DNA from: Streptomyces liliifuscus
GTDB taxonomy: Bacteria; Actinomycetota; Actinomycetes; Streptomycetales; Streptomycetaceae
Assembly (NCBI RefSeq): GCF_016598615.1
Contig: NZ_CP066831.1
Coordinates: 10,912,001-10,976,000, forward strand
Reading direction: 5' to 3'
DNA length: 64,000 bases
The notes under the pieces were generated by a model. That model made no database searches, had not been told where the DNA came from, and worked only from the letters and a program-made list of their open reading frames with translations. This document shows positions 9,105 to 18,389 of this stretch, in pieces. The position numbers and the translations under genes were made by a program. The first letter of the stretch is position 1. Each line of letters starts with the position of its first letter.

Positions 9105-10370
9105 ATGAACAGCACAAAATCCCACCGCCCGGACGTCTTCGTCATCGGCGGCGGAATCGGCGGACTCTCGGCTGCGCTGGCCCTCACCATCCAGGGCCTG
9201 CGGGTCCGTCTCTACGAGCAGGCCCCCGAGTTCGGCGAAGTCGGCGCGGGCCTGCAGCTCGCCCCGAACTGCACCCGGATCCTGCACGACTACGGGCTCC
9301 TGGACGAGGCCGTCCAACTCGGCGTACTGCCCGAGCATATGATCATGAAGGACGCGCTCGGTGCCACTGAGCTGACCCGCGTGGACCTCAAGGACATGGA
9401 ACGCCGCTACGGCTTCCCGTACTTGGTCATCCACCGTAGCGACTTGCACGGCGTCCTCCTGCGCGGCTGCGAGCGGGCGGGCGTGGAACTGGTGACCGGC
9501 GCGCGCTGTGTGGCATACGAGAACATCGAGGGCGGAGCGCGCGTCACCTTCGCCGACGGCAACAGCGACGAGGCCGAGGTCGTCCTCGCCGCCGACGGGC
9601 TCCACTCCATCGCGCGCACGCTGCTCGTCGACGACGAGCCCGTCAACTCGGCTTACGTCGCCTACCGCGGTGCGGTTCCCTTCGAGCAGGTGCGCGCCAA
9701 CGAGGTGCATGAGAAGGATGTCGTTCTGTACGTTGGGCCGCACTGCCACTTCGTCCAGTACCCGCTACGTGGCGGCCGGATGTTCAACCAGGTGGCGGTG
9801 TTCCAGTCGCCGAAGGCCTTGGCCGGTGACGACGACTGGGGCACCCCGGATGAACTCGACCACGCCTTCGAGGGAACGTGCCAAGAGATCCAGAAGGGCC
9901 TGCCGTTGATGTGGCGCGACCGCTGGTGGCGGATGTTCGACCGTGAGCCACTCATGAAATGGGTCACCGGGCGCATCGCCCTGCTCGGAGACGCGGCCCA
10001 CCCGCCGTTGCAGTACATGGCCCAGGGTGCGGTGATGGCCATCGAGGACGGCTGGGTGCTGGCCCAGCATGCGGGTGCGCAGGGCGCGAAGCGATCCGAA
10101 GGCGGGTCCGGCATCGACTGGGAGGTGGCACTCGACGCTTACGAGGCCGTACGCCCCGAACACTGCCGCCGGGTGGTGCTCACCGCACGGTCGTGGGGCG
10201 CGCTGTGGCACCACGTCGGGGTCCAACGGGAGCAGCGCAATGCGGTGATGCGCTCCCGCGACACCTACGACTACGCCTTCATGGACTGGGTCTACGGCCC
10301 CACGGCGCTGAAGCCCGACCAGGAGCCGGAGATGTTCACGGCCATCCCACTGGACTCCGTCGAGGTCTGA
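9105..10370 (+). CDS. 3-hydroxybenzoate 6-hydroxylase (FAD monooxygenase)
   Basis: 421-residue class A flavoprotein monooxygenase that would convert 3-hydroxybenzoate to gentisate using NADH and oxygen (EC 1.14.13.24). The Rossmann motif VIGGGIGGLSAAL (residues 13-25), the DG motif VLAADGLHS and the FAD-ribityl motif GRIALLGDAAHPPLQY (about residue 287) are all present. ATG 9105 is chosen because it follows GGGAGAG and precedes the flavin motif; a longer open frame begins inside the isomerase gene. It is the last gene of the operon. Salicylate 5-hydroxylation is another route to gentisate but uses a different enzyme type, so the 3-hydroxybenzoate call is favoured. Confidence 0.88.
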   Translation: MNSTKSHRPDVFVIGGGIGGLSAALALTIQGLRVRLYEQAPEFGEVGAGLQLAPNCTRILHDYGLLDEAVQLGVLPEHMIMKDALGATELTRVDLKDMERRYGFPYLVIHRSDLHGVLLRGCERAGVELVTGARCVAYENIEGGARVTFADGNSDEAEVVLAADGLHSIARTLLVDDEPVNSAYVAYRGAVPFEQVRANEVHEKDVVLYVGPHCHFVQYPLRGGRMFNQVAVFQSPKALAGDDDWGTPDELDHAFEGTCQEIQKGLPLMWRDRWWRMFDREPLMKWVTGRIALLGDAAHPPLQYMAQGAVMAIEDGWVLAQHAGAQGAKRSEGGSGIDWEVALDAYEAVRPEHCRRVVLTARSWGALWHHVGVQREQRNAVMRSRDTYDYAFMDWVYGPTALKPDQEPEMFTAIPLDSVEV

Positions 10371-10605
10371 GACTCACATGGTTCGTGCGCCGCGGGACAC
10401 TTGCACACAGTCCGCGGTCGCACGTGTTCGGAAGCGCACGTTCGACCAGGGCCGGACAGGTCTCGGCCGCTCGTTTCCGGCTTCCGGGCTGTGTCTCGCA
10501 GCGTACTTCTCCAGAACCGGGGTGGTGCGGGCGGTGTCCTCGACGGTCGGCTGGCCCGGGACCGGTTGGCAGTGACGTACTGCGGCGCCGACAGCGCGGG
10601 GTCAG

Positions 10606-10753
10606 CAGGCGTTCGCCTCCTCCACCAGTTCAAACGCCTCGCCATCCGATGGGAACGACGCCTCGAACTCCACGATGCCTTCGTCTCCCTGGCGTGCAGC
10701 CTCATGTTCTGGCGACGCCTCAAGAAGGCCCACCCATGATCCTGTTACGACCT
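10606..10753 (+). pseudogene. 3' fragment of an IS5-family transposase with IS end
   Basis: Only the last 40 or so residues of a transposase survive (LLHQFKRLAIRWERR, then SLACSLMFWRRL). This is the typical C-terminus of actinobacterial IS5-type transposases, with stop at 10739. About 14 bases on lies ACGACCTCTTA, the same end sequence that closes the element at 30903. The rest of the 10371-10605 stretch has no recognisable gene. It is a truncated IS relic. Confidence 0.65.
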
Positions 10754-10754
10754 C

Positions 10755-11471
10755 TTACAGGCCGGCTAGCAGGCGGCCGGCATAGCCTGCCATCACTGTC
10801 CAGAACAGGCCTGTGTACCCGCGCTCACCGATTCTGGTGTTGAAGCGCCTGCCGAGAAACGTTGCGAAGAACATCAGCGGGAGACACGCAAGGGCGACGA
10901 GATAGTCCCCGCCCGTCAGCAGCGCGGCATCCGTCCAGACGGCGGTTTTCGTGGCATCCCCGACGAGTGAGGCCATGGACAGTGCCCCGACGAGGTGGAG
11001 ACGATCCAGAGCCAGTCCGCGGACCGCAAGCCCCTTGAGAGGTCCGGACGTGCCGCTGAATCCGGATGTCGCGCCCGCGGCGAACGCCATCACTGGGGAA
11101 CCCCCGCGCCGCCAGCGGCTGAGATCGAGCGTTTCGACGAGAAACGCGACAGCGAAGCTGACGAGGACCGCAAGGGTTACCACCTGTTCGGACGCGGAAA
11201 CCAGCAGCTTTGCCCCCAGGAATGATCCTGCGGCGATCAGGGCGATCACGACGACGGCTTTGCGGTACGGGAGGGTCGTTCGGTAAGCGAAGACCTTTAC
11301 CAGGTTGTTGGCGCCAAGAAGAAGTGCTGCCAACGCCACCCCGGACTTGGTGCCGAGTACGAGCGCCAGAGTGGGAACTAGGATCAGGCTGCCACCGAAC
11401 CCTGCTGAAGCGGACAGCGTGAATGCAGCAGCCACAGCCAAGAACACAACTGGAAGCAGAAGTGGCTCCAT
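10755..11471 (-). CDS. TauE/SafE-family membrane permease
   Basis: 238-residue integral membrane protein with seven or eight hydrophobic segments in two similar halves. It belongs to the TauE/SafE (DUF81) family of anion exporters and permeases, often linked to sulfite, sulfoacetate or other organic anions. N-terminal SASAGFGGSLILVP and the mid-protein ATSGFSGTSGPLKGL are the paired glycine-rich motifs of the family. ATG 11471 follows GAGGAG at 5 bases. It stands alone, so the substrate is not predictable. Confidence 0.85.
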   Translation of the reverse strand: MEPLLLPVVFLAVAAAFTLSASAGFGGSLILVPTLALVLGTKSGVALAALLLGANNLVKVFAYRTTLPYRKAVVVIALIAAGSFLGAKLLVSASEQVVTLAVLVSFAVAFLVETLDLSRWRRGGSPVMAFAAGATSGFSGTSGPLKGLAVRGLALDRLHLVGALSMASLVGDATKTAVWTDAALLTGGDYLVALACLPLMFFATFLGRRFNTRIGERGYTGLFWTVMAGYAGRLLAGL

Positions 11472-11652
11472 CAGTGCTCCTCAGTCTAGGAGACCGCGAA
11501 GTCAGCAGCGATGCCCGCCTCTTCCACCATGAGGTGGCCCGCCGGGATCCGCCAACTGCAGGGAGATCGGCGCCGACTTCCAGAGGGCGACCCGTCGGCC
11601 CCCGACCCCGGTCGTCGATCGCAACTCATGACGGGCCGGCGACTGGGTCGCC

Positions 11653-14088
11653 TTACGGGACCGTCGAGAGGTCGATCCGGAACATTCCGCGGCCGTGAGT
11701 CACGCAGACCAGCGTCTCGTCCATCCAGAACAGGTCGTCGACCGAGCAGTTGGTCGGGCCCTCGTTCGTCGGCGACCAGCTCGCGCCGGCGTTGTCACTG
11801 GCGAACAGCCCGACCTCGCTACCGCAGTAGAGCAGCTTCGTCCGCCGCGGATGTACCGCCAGGGCGCGGATCGGGGCGCGCGGCAGAGCGGTGGCCAGGT
11901 TGGTCCAGTGCTCGCCGCCGTCAGTGGTCACCCACAGGTTGCCCCGCTCGTATCCGCCGAACGCGACGTAGGCGGTGCCCGGGTCCGTCGGATGCACCGT
12001 GATGCAGGTGCAGAAGCGACGTGGCGTCAGCGGACTCGGGCCGGTCGCGCCGACGCGCTGCCAGGTGGGCGTCGTAGCAGTGCCGTTGGCGGTACGGAAG
12101 ACCATGCCGTCCTCGTGGCCCACCCACACCACGTTCGAGTCACCGCGCGCCACCGCGATCGCGCTGATCATCGTGGCGGCGTTGGGCTTTACCGCCTTCC
12201 AGGTCGGCCCGGTGGTGGCAGTGTTCGGCTGCTTGGCATTGTCTGTCCGCCACAGCGACAGCCCGCCTGCCAGGATCCGGTTCTCGTTGTTCGGATCGAG
12301 TACGAAGGGCGCGATGAAGAGCGCGTCCTCGTTCTTTGCGTCCGTGATACGGAACGGCACCTGCTTCCAGTCCCAGTCGTGTATCGCGAAGTTGAAGAAC
12401 TGGCCGCTGATGTAGCGGTCACCCTGTGTGTCGTCGGTGGTGCCACCGTCGGTGTTGCGGTGGATGTTCAGGAAGACGTACTCGCCGTAGAAGACGTTGG
12501 GGTCGGTCGGGTCGGAGGCGCACCAGCCGCCGTCACCGCCGAAGAACGGTTGCCAGTCCTGGGTGCCGAGGGCCGGGTCGAAGGTGAGCGAGCCGTTGTC
12601 CTGTGCACCGCCGATGATCTTCCCGCTGCCCGTGTGGCCCGCCCCGGCGTAGAACTGGGTTACGCCGTAGTTGTTCACCAGCTCGGTCCAGCCGTTCACG
12701 AACGGAGGCTCCGGCTCGCTTCCGACAACCGCCAGGTCCTCCGCCTTGAACACGCCACCGTCGTTGCCGAAGAACACCGTTCGGTTGGTGACTCCGTCGT
12801 AGGAGGGGTGAGAGACGATGGCGTGCTGGTCGGCATGCGCCGAGCGGGGATCTGACCATGTGCTGATCTCGGCCAGGTGGTCGCCGCCGTCCGTGCTGCG
12901 GTACAGGTTGACGCCGCCGACGAGCACCAGGTCCGCGTCGGTGGGGTCCCCGGCCCAGATGGTGTTGTCGTACCAGCCCTGGCTGCTCAGGTAGTCCGAG
13001 GGGAGGCCGCCCGGGGTCCGTGTCATCTTCTGCTGGTAGGTCGCTCCGCCGTCCTGCGACCGCCAGATCTGGCCGGTGGTCATCTGGACCGACGCGTAGA
13101 CGATATCCGGGTCCTTCTCCGCGTACGCGAGCTCGACCCGGCCGATCCACGGACCGTTGGCCGCTAGATCCCAGGTGAGACCGCCGTCCCGGCTGAACCA
13201 GGCCGCACCGTCCCGCAGCGCGCCGGCGACCGCCTTGCTGCTGTCCTGCGGATCGAATCGTACGTCGCCGAGAGGGTTGTCCAGGACCTTGGTCCAGGTG
13301 GCCCGCGCTGCATCGACGCTGCGGAAGAGACCGGTGGAGGTGGCGGCGAGGACGACCTCCCCGGATTGCGACACCGCGATCCGGCTCACGAACTGGAAGT
13401 CCGGAGTCTGGGTGGCCGCGATCGGATTCCAGTCGACCGCGTCAGTCGTGACGAAAATGCCGTTGCCCCGGATGGCGTCGAGATTCTGGAACGCCTCACC
13501 GGTCCCCACGTACATCGTGGACGCGTCGGACGGGTCCCTCGCGATGCAGGCGCACGCGAGGTTCTCCAAGAAGTCGTCGACAGGCTCCCACTGGGCGCCT
13601 CCGTCCTCGGTGCGCCACACACCGCCGCCGGCGCTCACGGCCCACATCTTGTCCGGCTGCACCGGGTGGATCACCATGCCGCGGGTACGCCCACCGATGT
13701 TCCCGGGGCCGAGCCACACCCAGTTGGCCAGCTGCAGACCGCCCGTCGGGGTCGGCCCTCCCCGGAGCCTATGACCATTCGGACCGGTCGGCACACCCGC
13801 GGTCGCCGATGGGGCCTCGCGACTCAGCAGAGCCTTCACCTGCTCGTAGGCCGTGCCCAGGGCATGCGGCCGGACGCTACCGTCGTCGCTGCGCTCCTGC
13901 TTGAGGCGGAAGACCCCACGGGCGGTCGGCAGGTCGGGAAAGTCGAGACGCAGCAGGGCCCGCCGCACTGCGGCTTCGGGCAGGGCCTCAAGCGTCTCGT
14001 TCGTCGTACCCCGGGCTCGGCACAACAACTGCACCTGATCGACGCTGATGTTCTTCGACCGGGCGAGCTCTTCGTCCGAGATGGTCAT
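11653..14088 (-). CDS. Large BNR/Asp-box beta-propeller protein
   Basis: 811 residues, most of them in beta-propeller repeats of the sialidase/VPS10 kind. Asp-box motifs of the form S-x-D-x-G-x-T/x-W recur (RTEDGGAQW, SRDGGLTW, RSQDGGATY, RSTDGGDHL, TTDGGEHW, SDNAGASW), each followed by strands such as VYASVQM or AYVAFGG. The first 90 residues are helical and charged. I see no signal peptide or membrane segment, which is unusual because most such propellers are exported. No catalytic sialidase residues are recognised, so a binding or scaffold role is as likely as hydrolysis. ATG 14088 has GGGGAG upstream. It lies 39 bases downstream of the PQQ-type propeller gene on the same strand. Confidence 0.75.
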   Translation of the reverse strand: MTISDEELARSKNISVDQVQLLCRARGTTNETLEALPEAAVRRALLRLDFPDLPTARGVFRLKQERSDDGSVRPHALGTAYEQVKALLSREAPSATAGVPTGPNGHRLRGGPTPTGGLQLANWVWLGPGNIGGRTRGMVIHPVQPDKMWAVSAGGGVWRTEDGGAQWEPVDDFLENLACACIARDPSDASTMYVGTGEAFQNLDAIRGNGIFVTTDAVDWNPIAATQTPDFQFVSRIAVSQSGEVVLAATSTGLFRSVDAARATWTKVLDNPLGDVRFDPQDSSKAVAGALRDGAAWFSRDGGLTWDLAANGPWIGRVELAYAEKDPDIVYASVQMTTGQIWRSQDGGATYQQKMTRTPGGLPSDYLSSQGWYDNTIWAGDPTDADLVLVGGVNLYRSTDGGDHLAEISTWSDPRSAHADQHAIVSHPSYDGVTNRTVFFGNDGGVFKAEDLAVVGSEPEPPFVNGWTELVNNYGVTQFYAGAGHTGSGKIIGGAQDNGSLTFDPALGTQDWQPFFGGDGGWCASDPTDPNVFYGEYVFLNIHRNTDGGTTDDTQGDRYISGQFFNFAIHDWDWKQVPFRITDAKNEDALFIAPFVLDPNNENRILAGGLSLWRTDNAKQPNTATTGPTWKAVKPNAATMISAIAVARGDSNVVWVGHEDGMVFRTANGTATTPTWQRVGATGPSPLTPRRFCTCITVHPTDPGTAYVAFGGYERGNLWVTTDGGEHWTNLATALPRAPIRALAVHPRRTKLLYCGSEVGLFASDNAGASWSPTNEGPTNCSVDDLFWMDETLVCVTHGRGMFRIDLSTVP

Positions 14089-14127
14089 GATGCTCCCCTG
14101 ACTGGGATGAGAACGTGCGAGGTGTGG

Positions 14128-14844
14128 CTAGGGCGGAAGCCTGGGCGCCCGCCGTGTGGTCGCATCGTCCAGCTCGACCTCCCAATTGAGCGTGCCGGTG
14201 CGGGGGTTCATCGCCCTCAGGACAATGGCACCGGAGTCGGAGCGAAGGGCGAGCTCCACGCGTACGTCGCCGACCCGGCTTTGGTCCAGCACATCGGCGG
14301 CCGCCTGTGATGAGGGAGCCGACGGTGGTACAAGGGGTGGCGCACCGGCGTCGGCTGGCTCCGGCGGTGCCTCCACCTCCGGCAGGATCTCCACCGGAGG
14401 GCCCGCCGGATCGACCCGCAGAGTGCCATGCGCCTCGCGCCGGGACTCCTTGAGAGCCTGTGGGCTCGGTGCGGCGCCACCGACGTACCAGGACCGGGCG
14501 ACCCAGTGGATCACCACGATGTCCTCGTCCGTCTCCGTGCGCACGGAGAAATCACGGGTGTCGTCGAGGGCGCAACGAGCCCACGGAGGCAGGTCGACCG
14601 GCTCCGACGTCCAGCGGTCCTCACCGGTCGCGGCATCGAACACCACGACCACCAGCGTCGGCGACCGACTGATCCGCAGGGCCACGACCGAACCAGCGAG
14701 CAGAGCGCACGGCCGCAGACCGCGTCCGCGGCGCCACAGCGGCACGCCGCTTTCCAGGTCCAATGCCATCAGAGCGCCTTCGTGATCGTGTACGACGGCT
14801 TGTCGGCCGCGCTCATCGGCCACTCCGCGCGGGATTCTCGCCAT
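14128..14844 (-). CDS. PQQ-like beta-propeller repeat protein, function unknown
   Basis: 238 residues from the ATG at 14844; the open frame extends 49 codons further but that part looks non-coding. Two segments, GALMALDLESGVPLWRR and VVVFDAATGEDRWTSEP, and a C-terminal LNWEVELDD, are typical PQQ/WD-like propeller strands in which a value is stated, divided and compared. A proline-rich linker lies between about residues 145 and 185. It is too short for a full eight-blade quinoprotein. It probably forms an operon with the Asp-box propeller gene that follows. No export signal is seen. The start codon is uncertain because only a weak GGGGG precedes it. Confidence 0.5.
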   Translation of the reverse strand: MARIPRGVADERGRQAVVHDHEGALMALDLESGVPLWRRGRGLRPCALLAGSVVALRISRSPTLVVVVFDAATGEDRWTSEPVDLPPWARCALDDTRDFSVRTETDEDIVVIHWVARSWYVGGAAPSPQALKESRREAHGTLRVDPAGPPVEILPEVEAPPEPADAGAPPLVPPSAPSSQAAADVLDQSRVGDVRVELALRSDSGAIVLRAMNPRTGTLNWEVELDDATTRRAPRLPP

Positions 14845-15415
14845 CCGGCCCCCAGGTGGGACATCGCTGGAATGCGGAATCACGGGAACGGGGCCTGCCG
14901 CGTGCGGGCCCCGAACGGGACTTGGAAGGCGCGGGGCCCGCCTTGGGCAGCACCTCCCTTCTATCGTCCCTCTGCGCGGGGAGGGCTGCAACCGAGCTGT
15001 CTCGCCCCCGCGTTTGCCGACCGCACGGCGGAATGGTTCGTCGTAACATGGCTTGCCTCGCGCCTTCGCAAGTCACCGTGGGACAGGGCAGCGCCTTTCG
15101 GCCCAGCCGCTGCTGAGCCATGCCAGACGGCTGGACGCAGGTGCTCAGGAGCCCTTCGATGCGCTGGTTGTTGGTGGAAGGCCGGCAATAGATCGGATCT
15201 ACTGCCACACTCGGCTTGTGCACCGCCATCGGATCCGCGCCAGAGGATGGCTTCCCCACTCGCCTCTCTCCACGGCGTAGTGGAGCGCGTACACCAGCAC
15301 CTTGCAGCATGATCCATCCGATACCCCGTTCCATTACTCAACGCCTTTTGACGACATGAAAGCCCCGGATTGCAGGTTTTCTGTCGACGGCCTCGACATC
15401 GATTCAGACGGCGGC
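14845..15415. other. Stretch without recognisable gene
   Basis: About 570 bases between the propeller operon and the IS701-type fragment. Several frames are open because of base composition, but none reads like a protein and none has a ribosome binding site. It may be eroded IS or flanking sequence. Confidence 0.4.
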
Positions 15416-15767
15416 TCAGGAGGTCTCGATCCGGCCGGCAGTACCGGTGTATTGGCGCTGGACGCCGACCGTGCCAGTGCCCTTCTTCACATCGCCGGTC
15501 TCGTCGACGACCAGCACCGCCCGGTCGTCGTGCAGGTGCTCCACCACGTACGCGCACACGTCGTCGCGGACCTGATCGGCATCCCACTCGGCCCTGCCCA
15601 ACAGGTGCTGCATGCCGTCCGGAGACCAACCGCCGCACCCGGCGACGGGGTTCAACTCGGGAGAACCTGCCGGCGATCCGGCTCATCAGTCCTTCGAATG
15701 CCTCCTGCCATTGGGCAGGCACTACGCCGGCGTCCGAGGCCGCCGCGTGATCATTGGTTGCCCACAC
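15416..15767 (-). pseudogene. Internally deleted IS701-type transposase fragment
   Basis: Two minus-strand frames carry pieces of one DDE transposase of the IS701 type. First comes the N-terminus (WQEAFEGLMSRIAGRFSRVE). After a jump to another frame comes SPDGMQHLLGRAEWDADQVR and then VLVVDETGDVKKGTGTVGVQ, with the first catalytic Asp in VVDETG. About 40 residues between the pieces are missing and the reading frame changes, and everything after GTAGRIE is gone. It is a dead, truncated element. Its left end overlaps the 3' end of the hypothetical gene at 15751. Confidence 0.75.
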
Positions 15768-16284
15768 AACACCCCATGATCAACGGCGGCCCCGGACGCC
15801 ACCGAAGCCAGTAGTCGGGCCCCTCGACTCGGTAGCGAACGTCGACACCGGCAACGAACCGCAGCTCACACACGAGCCGACGGGCGCCGTCCGGCGCCAA
15901 GCGGTGCGGCGCCAACAGCAGCTCCAGCTCGTCATAGCGGGCGTCGACCCCGCCGTGGCCCGGATGGCTCTGCTGTCCGACCCCGCCCGCCTCACGGAGC
16001 TCATACCACCTGGCGTAGATCGCCCACTGCTCGCGCTCCAGCTCCGCCACCGCCTCGCTTGCGGGCCAGACCTGGTACTCATCGACTTCATGGCTGTGGT
16101 CGTAGACCTGCATCTCGAAGTAGTGAGGCTTCCCGTCGATGTCAGCAAGGCCGGCCCACGGTTCGCCGTACCACTCCGACTCGGCGTACACACGCTCGAA
16201 GCCGTCCGCGATCAACTGCTCTTCGCCCCAGATCTCAGCCACGCAGGCAGGCCACCGGCGAGCAGCCTCCGTATCCACGATCAC
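15751..16284 (-). CDS. Hypothetical protein, 3' end probably replaced by IS sequence
   Basis: 177-residue acidic protein rich in Trp and Tyr (VYAESEWYGEPWAGL, YFEMQVYDHSHEVDEY, EQWAIYARWYELRE). I do not recognise the family; it looks like a small soluble cytoplasmic protein. Start is ATG 16284. The last 8 or so codons (GCCVGNQ) run into the start of the IS701-type transposase fragment, so the natural C-terminus has probably been lost or altered. Confidence 0.5.
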   Translation of the reverse strand: MIVDTEAARRWPACVAEIWGEEQLIADGFERVYAESEWYGEPWAGLADIDGKPHYFEMQVYDHSHEVDEYQVWPASEAVAELEREQWAIYARWYELREAGGVGQQSHPGHGGVDARYDELELLLAPHRLAPDGARRLVCELRFVAGVDVRYRVEGPDYWLRWRPGPPLIMGCCVGNQ

Positions 16285-16400
16285 GATCTACGGCTGGAGT
16301 ACTGGGCACTGAAAGATCAACCAACTCTGCGATCGGTTTAGGACAAACCCGATACTCGTCAGGAGCGGATTCCCTTCACCGGCCGCGCCGGGCGAGCTGG

Positions 16401-16676
16401 GTCGCCCTGCGCGACGTCATCATGCAGGCGTCGGGAAACAGCATCGCCCATGGGGTGGTCCCCGCGCTGGAGAGCCAAGTCGTCGACGCCGCGCCGTACA
16501 TGGGCCGGCCCGAGCGCGACATGCGCGTCGCCTCCAACCGCGGCCATTGCCGTGTGTACGAGCGCATCGGCGCCCACGACCCGGGCGGTGCGGCCGAGGC
16601 GATGTTCACCCACATCACCGAAGCCTGGCTCGACCGCCGCAGCGAACCAGGCGGCCCCGTGCGCTTGGACCGTTGG
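16401..16676 (+). pseudogene. 3' fragment of a GntR/FadR-type regulator
   Basis: One plus-strand frame gives the C-terminal part of an FCD-domain regulator: LRDVIMQASGNSIAH, VVDAAPYMGRPERDM and AAEAMFTHITEAWLDRR. These match the effector-binding end of FadR-subfamily proteins. There is no helix-turn-helix part and no start, and the frame then runs into non-coding sequence. It is a truncated relic beside the xylan genes; related sugar-acid regulators often sit near such genes, which is inference. Confidence 0.6.
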
Positions 16677-16775
16677 CGAGCGCCATCGCGTTGGTGGGAT
16701 GGCCCTCGGGCTGGTGAGCGTTGCCCGACCCCGCGCTCCGTCGCCGTATGAGTGCTGACGTTGTCGCGTGACCCG

Positions 16776-16827
16776 GGCGGGCTCGGTCTTCCGCCGAGCC
16801 CGCCACGGCGGCTCCCTCAGGGAGCCG
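16776..16827 (-). terminator. Double hairpin downstream of the arabinofuranosidase gene
   Basis: Two adjacent perfect hairpins lie 20-70 bases after the GH62 stop. Positions 16809-16827 form an 8-bp stem with a 3-base loop. Positions 16776-16804 form an 11-bp stem (GGCGGGCTCGG) with a 7-base loop. There is no clear U-run, as is common in Streptomyces. They probably end the minus-strand transcript. Confidence 0.65.
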
Positions 16828-16846
16828 GACCTCGTGTCACGCCGTC

Positions 16847-18313
16847 TCAGCGCTGCAGCGTCAGCAGACCCGGACGGTAGGGCAGGAGGCCGTAGTCGCC
16901 GCCGGAGTTGGGGCTGCGTCCCTGGTAGAGCAACTGCAGATTGCAGGGATCGACGGTCATGGTCTGATCGGCGCTGGTGCGGATCAGTTCGCCATGGCTG
17001 ATGTCGTTGGTCCAGGTGGCGCCACTGTTGGCCTTGCCGGCGAAGGGATTGCTCTCGGTCGCGGCCTGGGGTGTCCATGAGCCGTTCAGACTGGTGGCCG
17101 TGAACGAGCGGAAGTAGCGGCCCTGCGAGCCGATCGCCTCGACGATCATGAGGTAGCGGTTCTGGCCCTGCAGCTTGTAGACCTGAGGGGCTTCGAACAG
17201 GTTGTTCGTCGTGTCGCTCATGATCGTTGTGTAGGCCGAGCCGAAACTGCCCGGGAAGTTCCCGATCGGCATGCTGGCCCGGTAGATCTTGCCGTTGTCA
17301 CCGGCGAAGAACAGGTACATGTTCGACCCGTCAGCGATGAGCGTCTGGTCGATGGGTCCTGTTCCGGAGTCGGAGATGCTTCCGGAGAAGAGCACCTGCT
17401 GGGATGACCAGCCATTCGGGTTGGTGGGGTCGCTCGACGTCCGGTAGGAGAAGGCGGTCCCGCCCCATTGGTAGGCGAGCACCCAGATGTTCTTCGGCGC
17501 GAAGTAGAAGAGCGTGGGCGCGACGGTGGAAGCCGACATCGTGTTCTGGCTGGCCGAGGCCATCTCCGACCAATTGGTGAACAGGCCGAAGTTCATCGAA
17601 CCCCAACTCGTCCCCGTGTCGTGCGTCGTCGCGTAGACGAGTTGTCTGCCGTTGTAGGGGGCGACGGTGAAGTCCTTGAGCGAGACCCACCCCTGCTTGG
17701 GCTGCGCCAGGGCGCCCGTTGACGTCCAGCGGTATGTCGACGGAAGATCGCACAGGCCGGGACTGTCGCCGCCGACCTTGACGAGCTGCCATTGCTGGTT
17801 GGTGCCGCCCCAGTCGTCGTACTGGACGATGTTCGCGTTGTCGGCGGTGGCGGCACCCTGTACTTCGAGGGCCTTGTTGCTGTGGCGCGAGATGAGCCTC
17901 ACGTAGCCGTCCGAGCTGTCGGCCAGCCGCCACTGCTGGTTGGTGCCGTTCAGGTCGGCCCACTGGACGATCGAGCCGCCGTTCGCGGTGGACCGGTTGT
18001 GGACGTCCAGCACCTTGCCCGAGTGGCGGGACTTGATGCGGTGGTAGCCGCCGCCGGAATCGACGAACTGCCACTGCTGCTGGTTCTGATCGTTCCTGGC
18101 CCACTGGGTGATGCGGGCGCCGTCGTTGGTCGCCATGTTGTAGACGTCCAGGGTTTTGCCGCTGTTGCGATTGACCAGCACATACGAGGCGTTGGGGTCT
18201 ACGGTCGCCGCGTCGGCGGGCTGGGCACCGAGGAAAGTAGCCACGAGCAGCAAGGGCGAGAGGACTGCGAGTAAGCGTCTTGGACGGACCGGGGACGGGT
18301 GGCGAAACCACAT
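16847..18313 (-). CDS. Secreted GH62 alpha-L-arabinofuranosidase with CBM13-like domain
   Basis: 488 residues. A signal peptide (about residues 1-35, ending PADA) is followed by a ricin-type beta-trefoil carbohydrate-binding domain (about 38-165). That domain has three repeats ending in QQQW or NQQW; the first reads YVLVNRNSGKTLDVYN. The GH62 five-blade propeller (about 185-485) includes YRWTSTGALAQPKQGW, LKDFTVAPYNGRQLVY, WVLAYQWGG and TNDISHGELIR. Such enzymes remove arabinose side chains from arabinoxylan outside the cell. ATG 18313 is fixed by AAGGAGG seven bases upstream and by the signal peptide. It is divergent from the GH10 xylanase gene. Its sugar-binding domain resembles the decayed gene at 20577. 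Confidence 0.93.
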   Translation of the reverse strand: MWFRHPSPVRPRRLLAVLSPLLLVATFLGAQPADAATVDPNASYVLVNRNSGKTLDVYNMATNDGARITQWARNDQNQQQWQFVDSGGGYHRIKSRHSGKVLDVHNRSTANGGSIVQWADLNGTNQQWRLADSSDGYVRLISRHSNKALEVQGAATADNANIVQYDDWGGTNQQWQLVKVGGDSPGLCDLPSTYRWTSTGALAQPKQGWVSLKDFTVAPYNGRQLVYATTHDTGTSWGSMNFGLFTNWSEMASASQNTMSASTVAPTLFYFAPKNIWVLAYQWGGTAFSYRTSSDPTNPNGWSSQQVLFSGSISDSGTGPIDQTLIADGSNMYLFFAGDNGKIYRASMPIGNFPGSFGSAYTTIMSDTTNNLFEAPQVYKLQGQNRYLMIVEAIGSQGRYFRSFTATSLNGSWTPQAATESNPFAGKANSGATWTNDISHGELIRTSADQTMTVDPCNLQLLYQGRSPNSGGDYGLLPYRPGLLTLQR

Positions 18314-18389
18314 CAGAAGGCCTCCTTGGGGCGGGGTGAGGTGACGCCGATGAACCGCGGAGCGGCCGTACTGGGGGCAGAGGCAGCGT

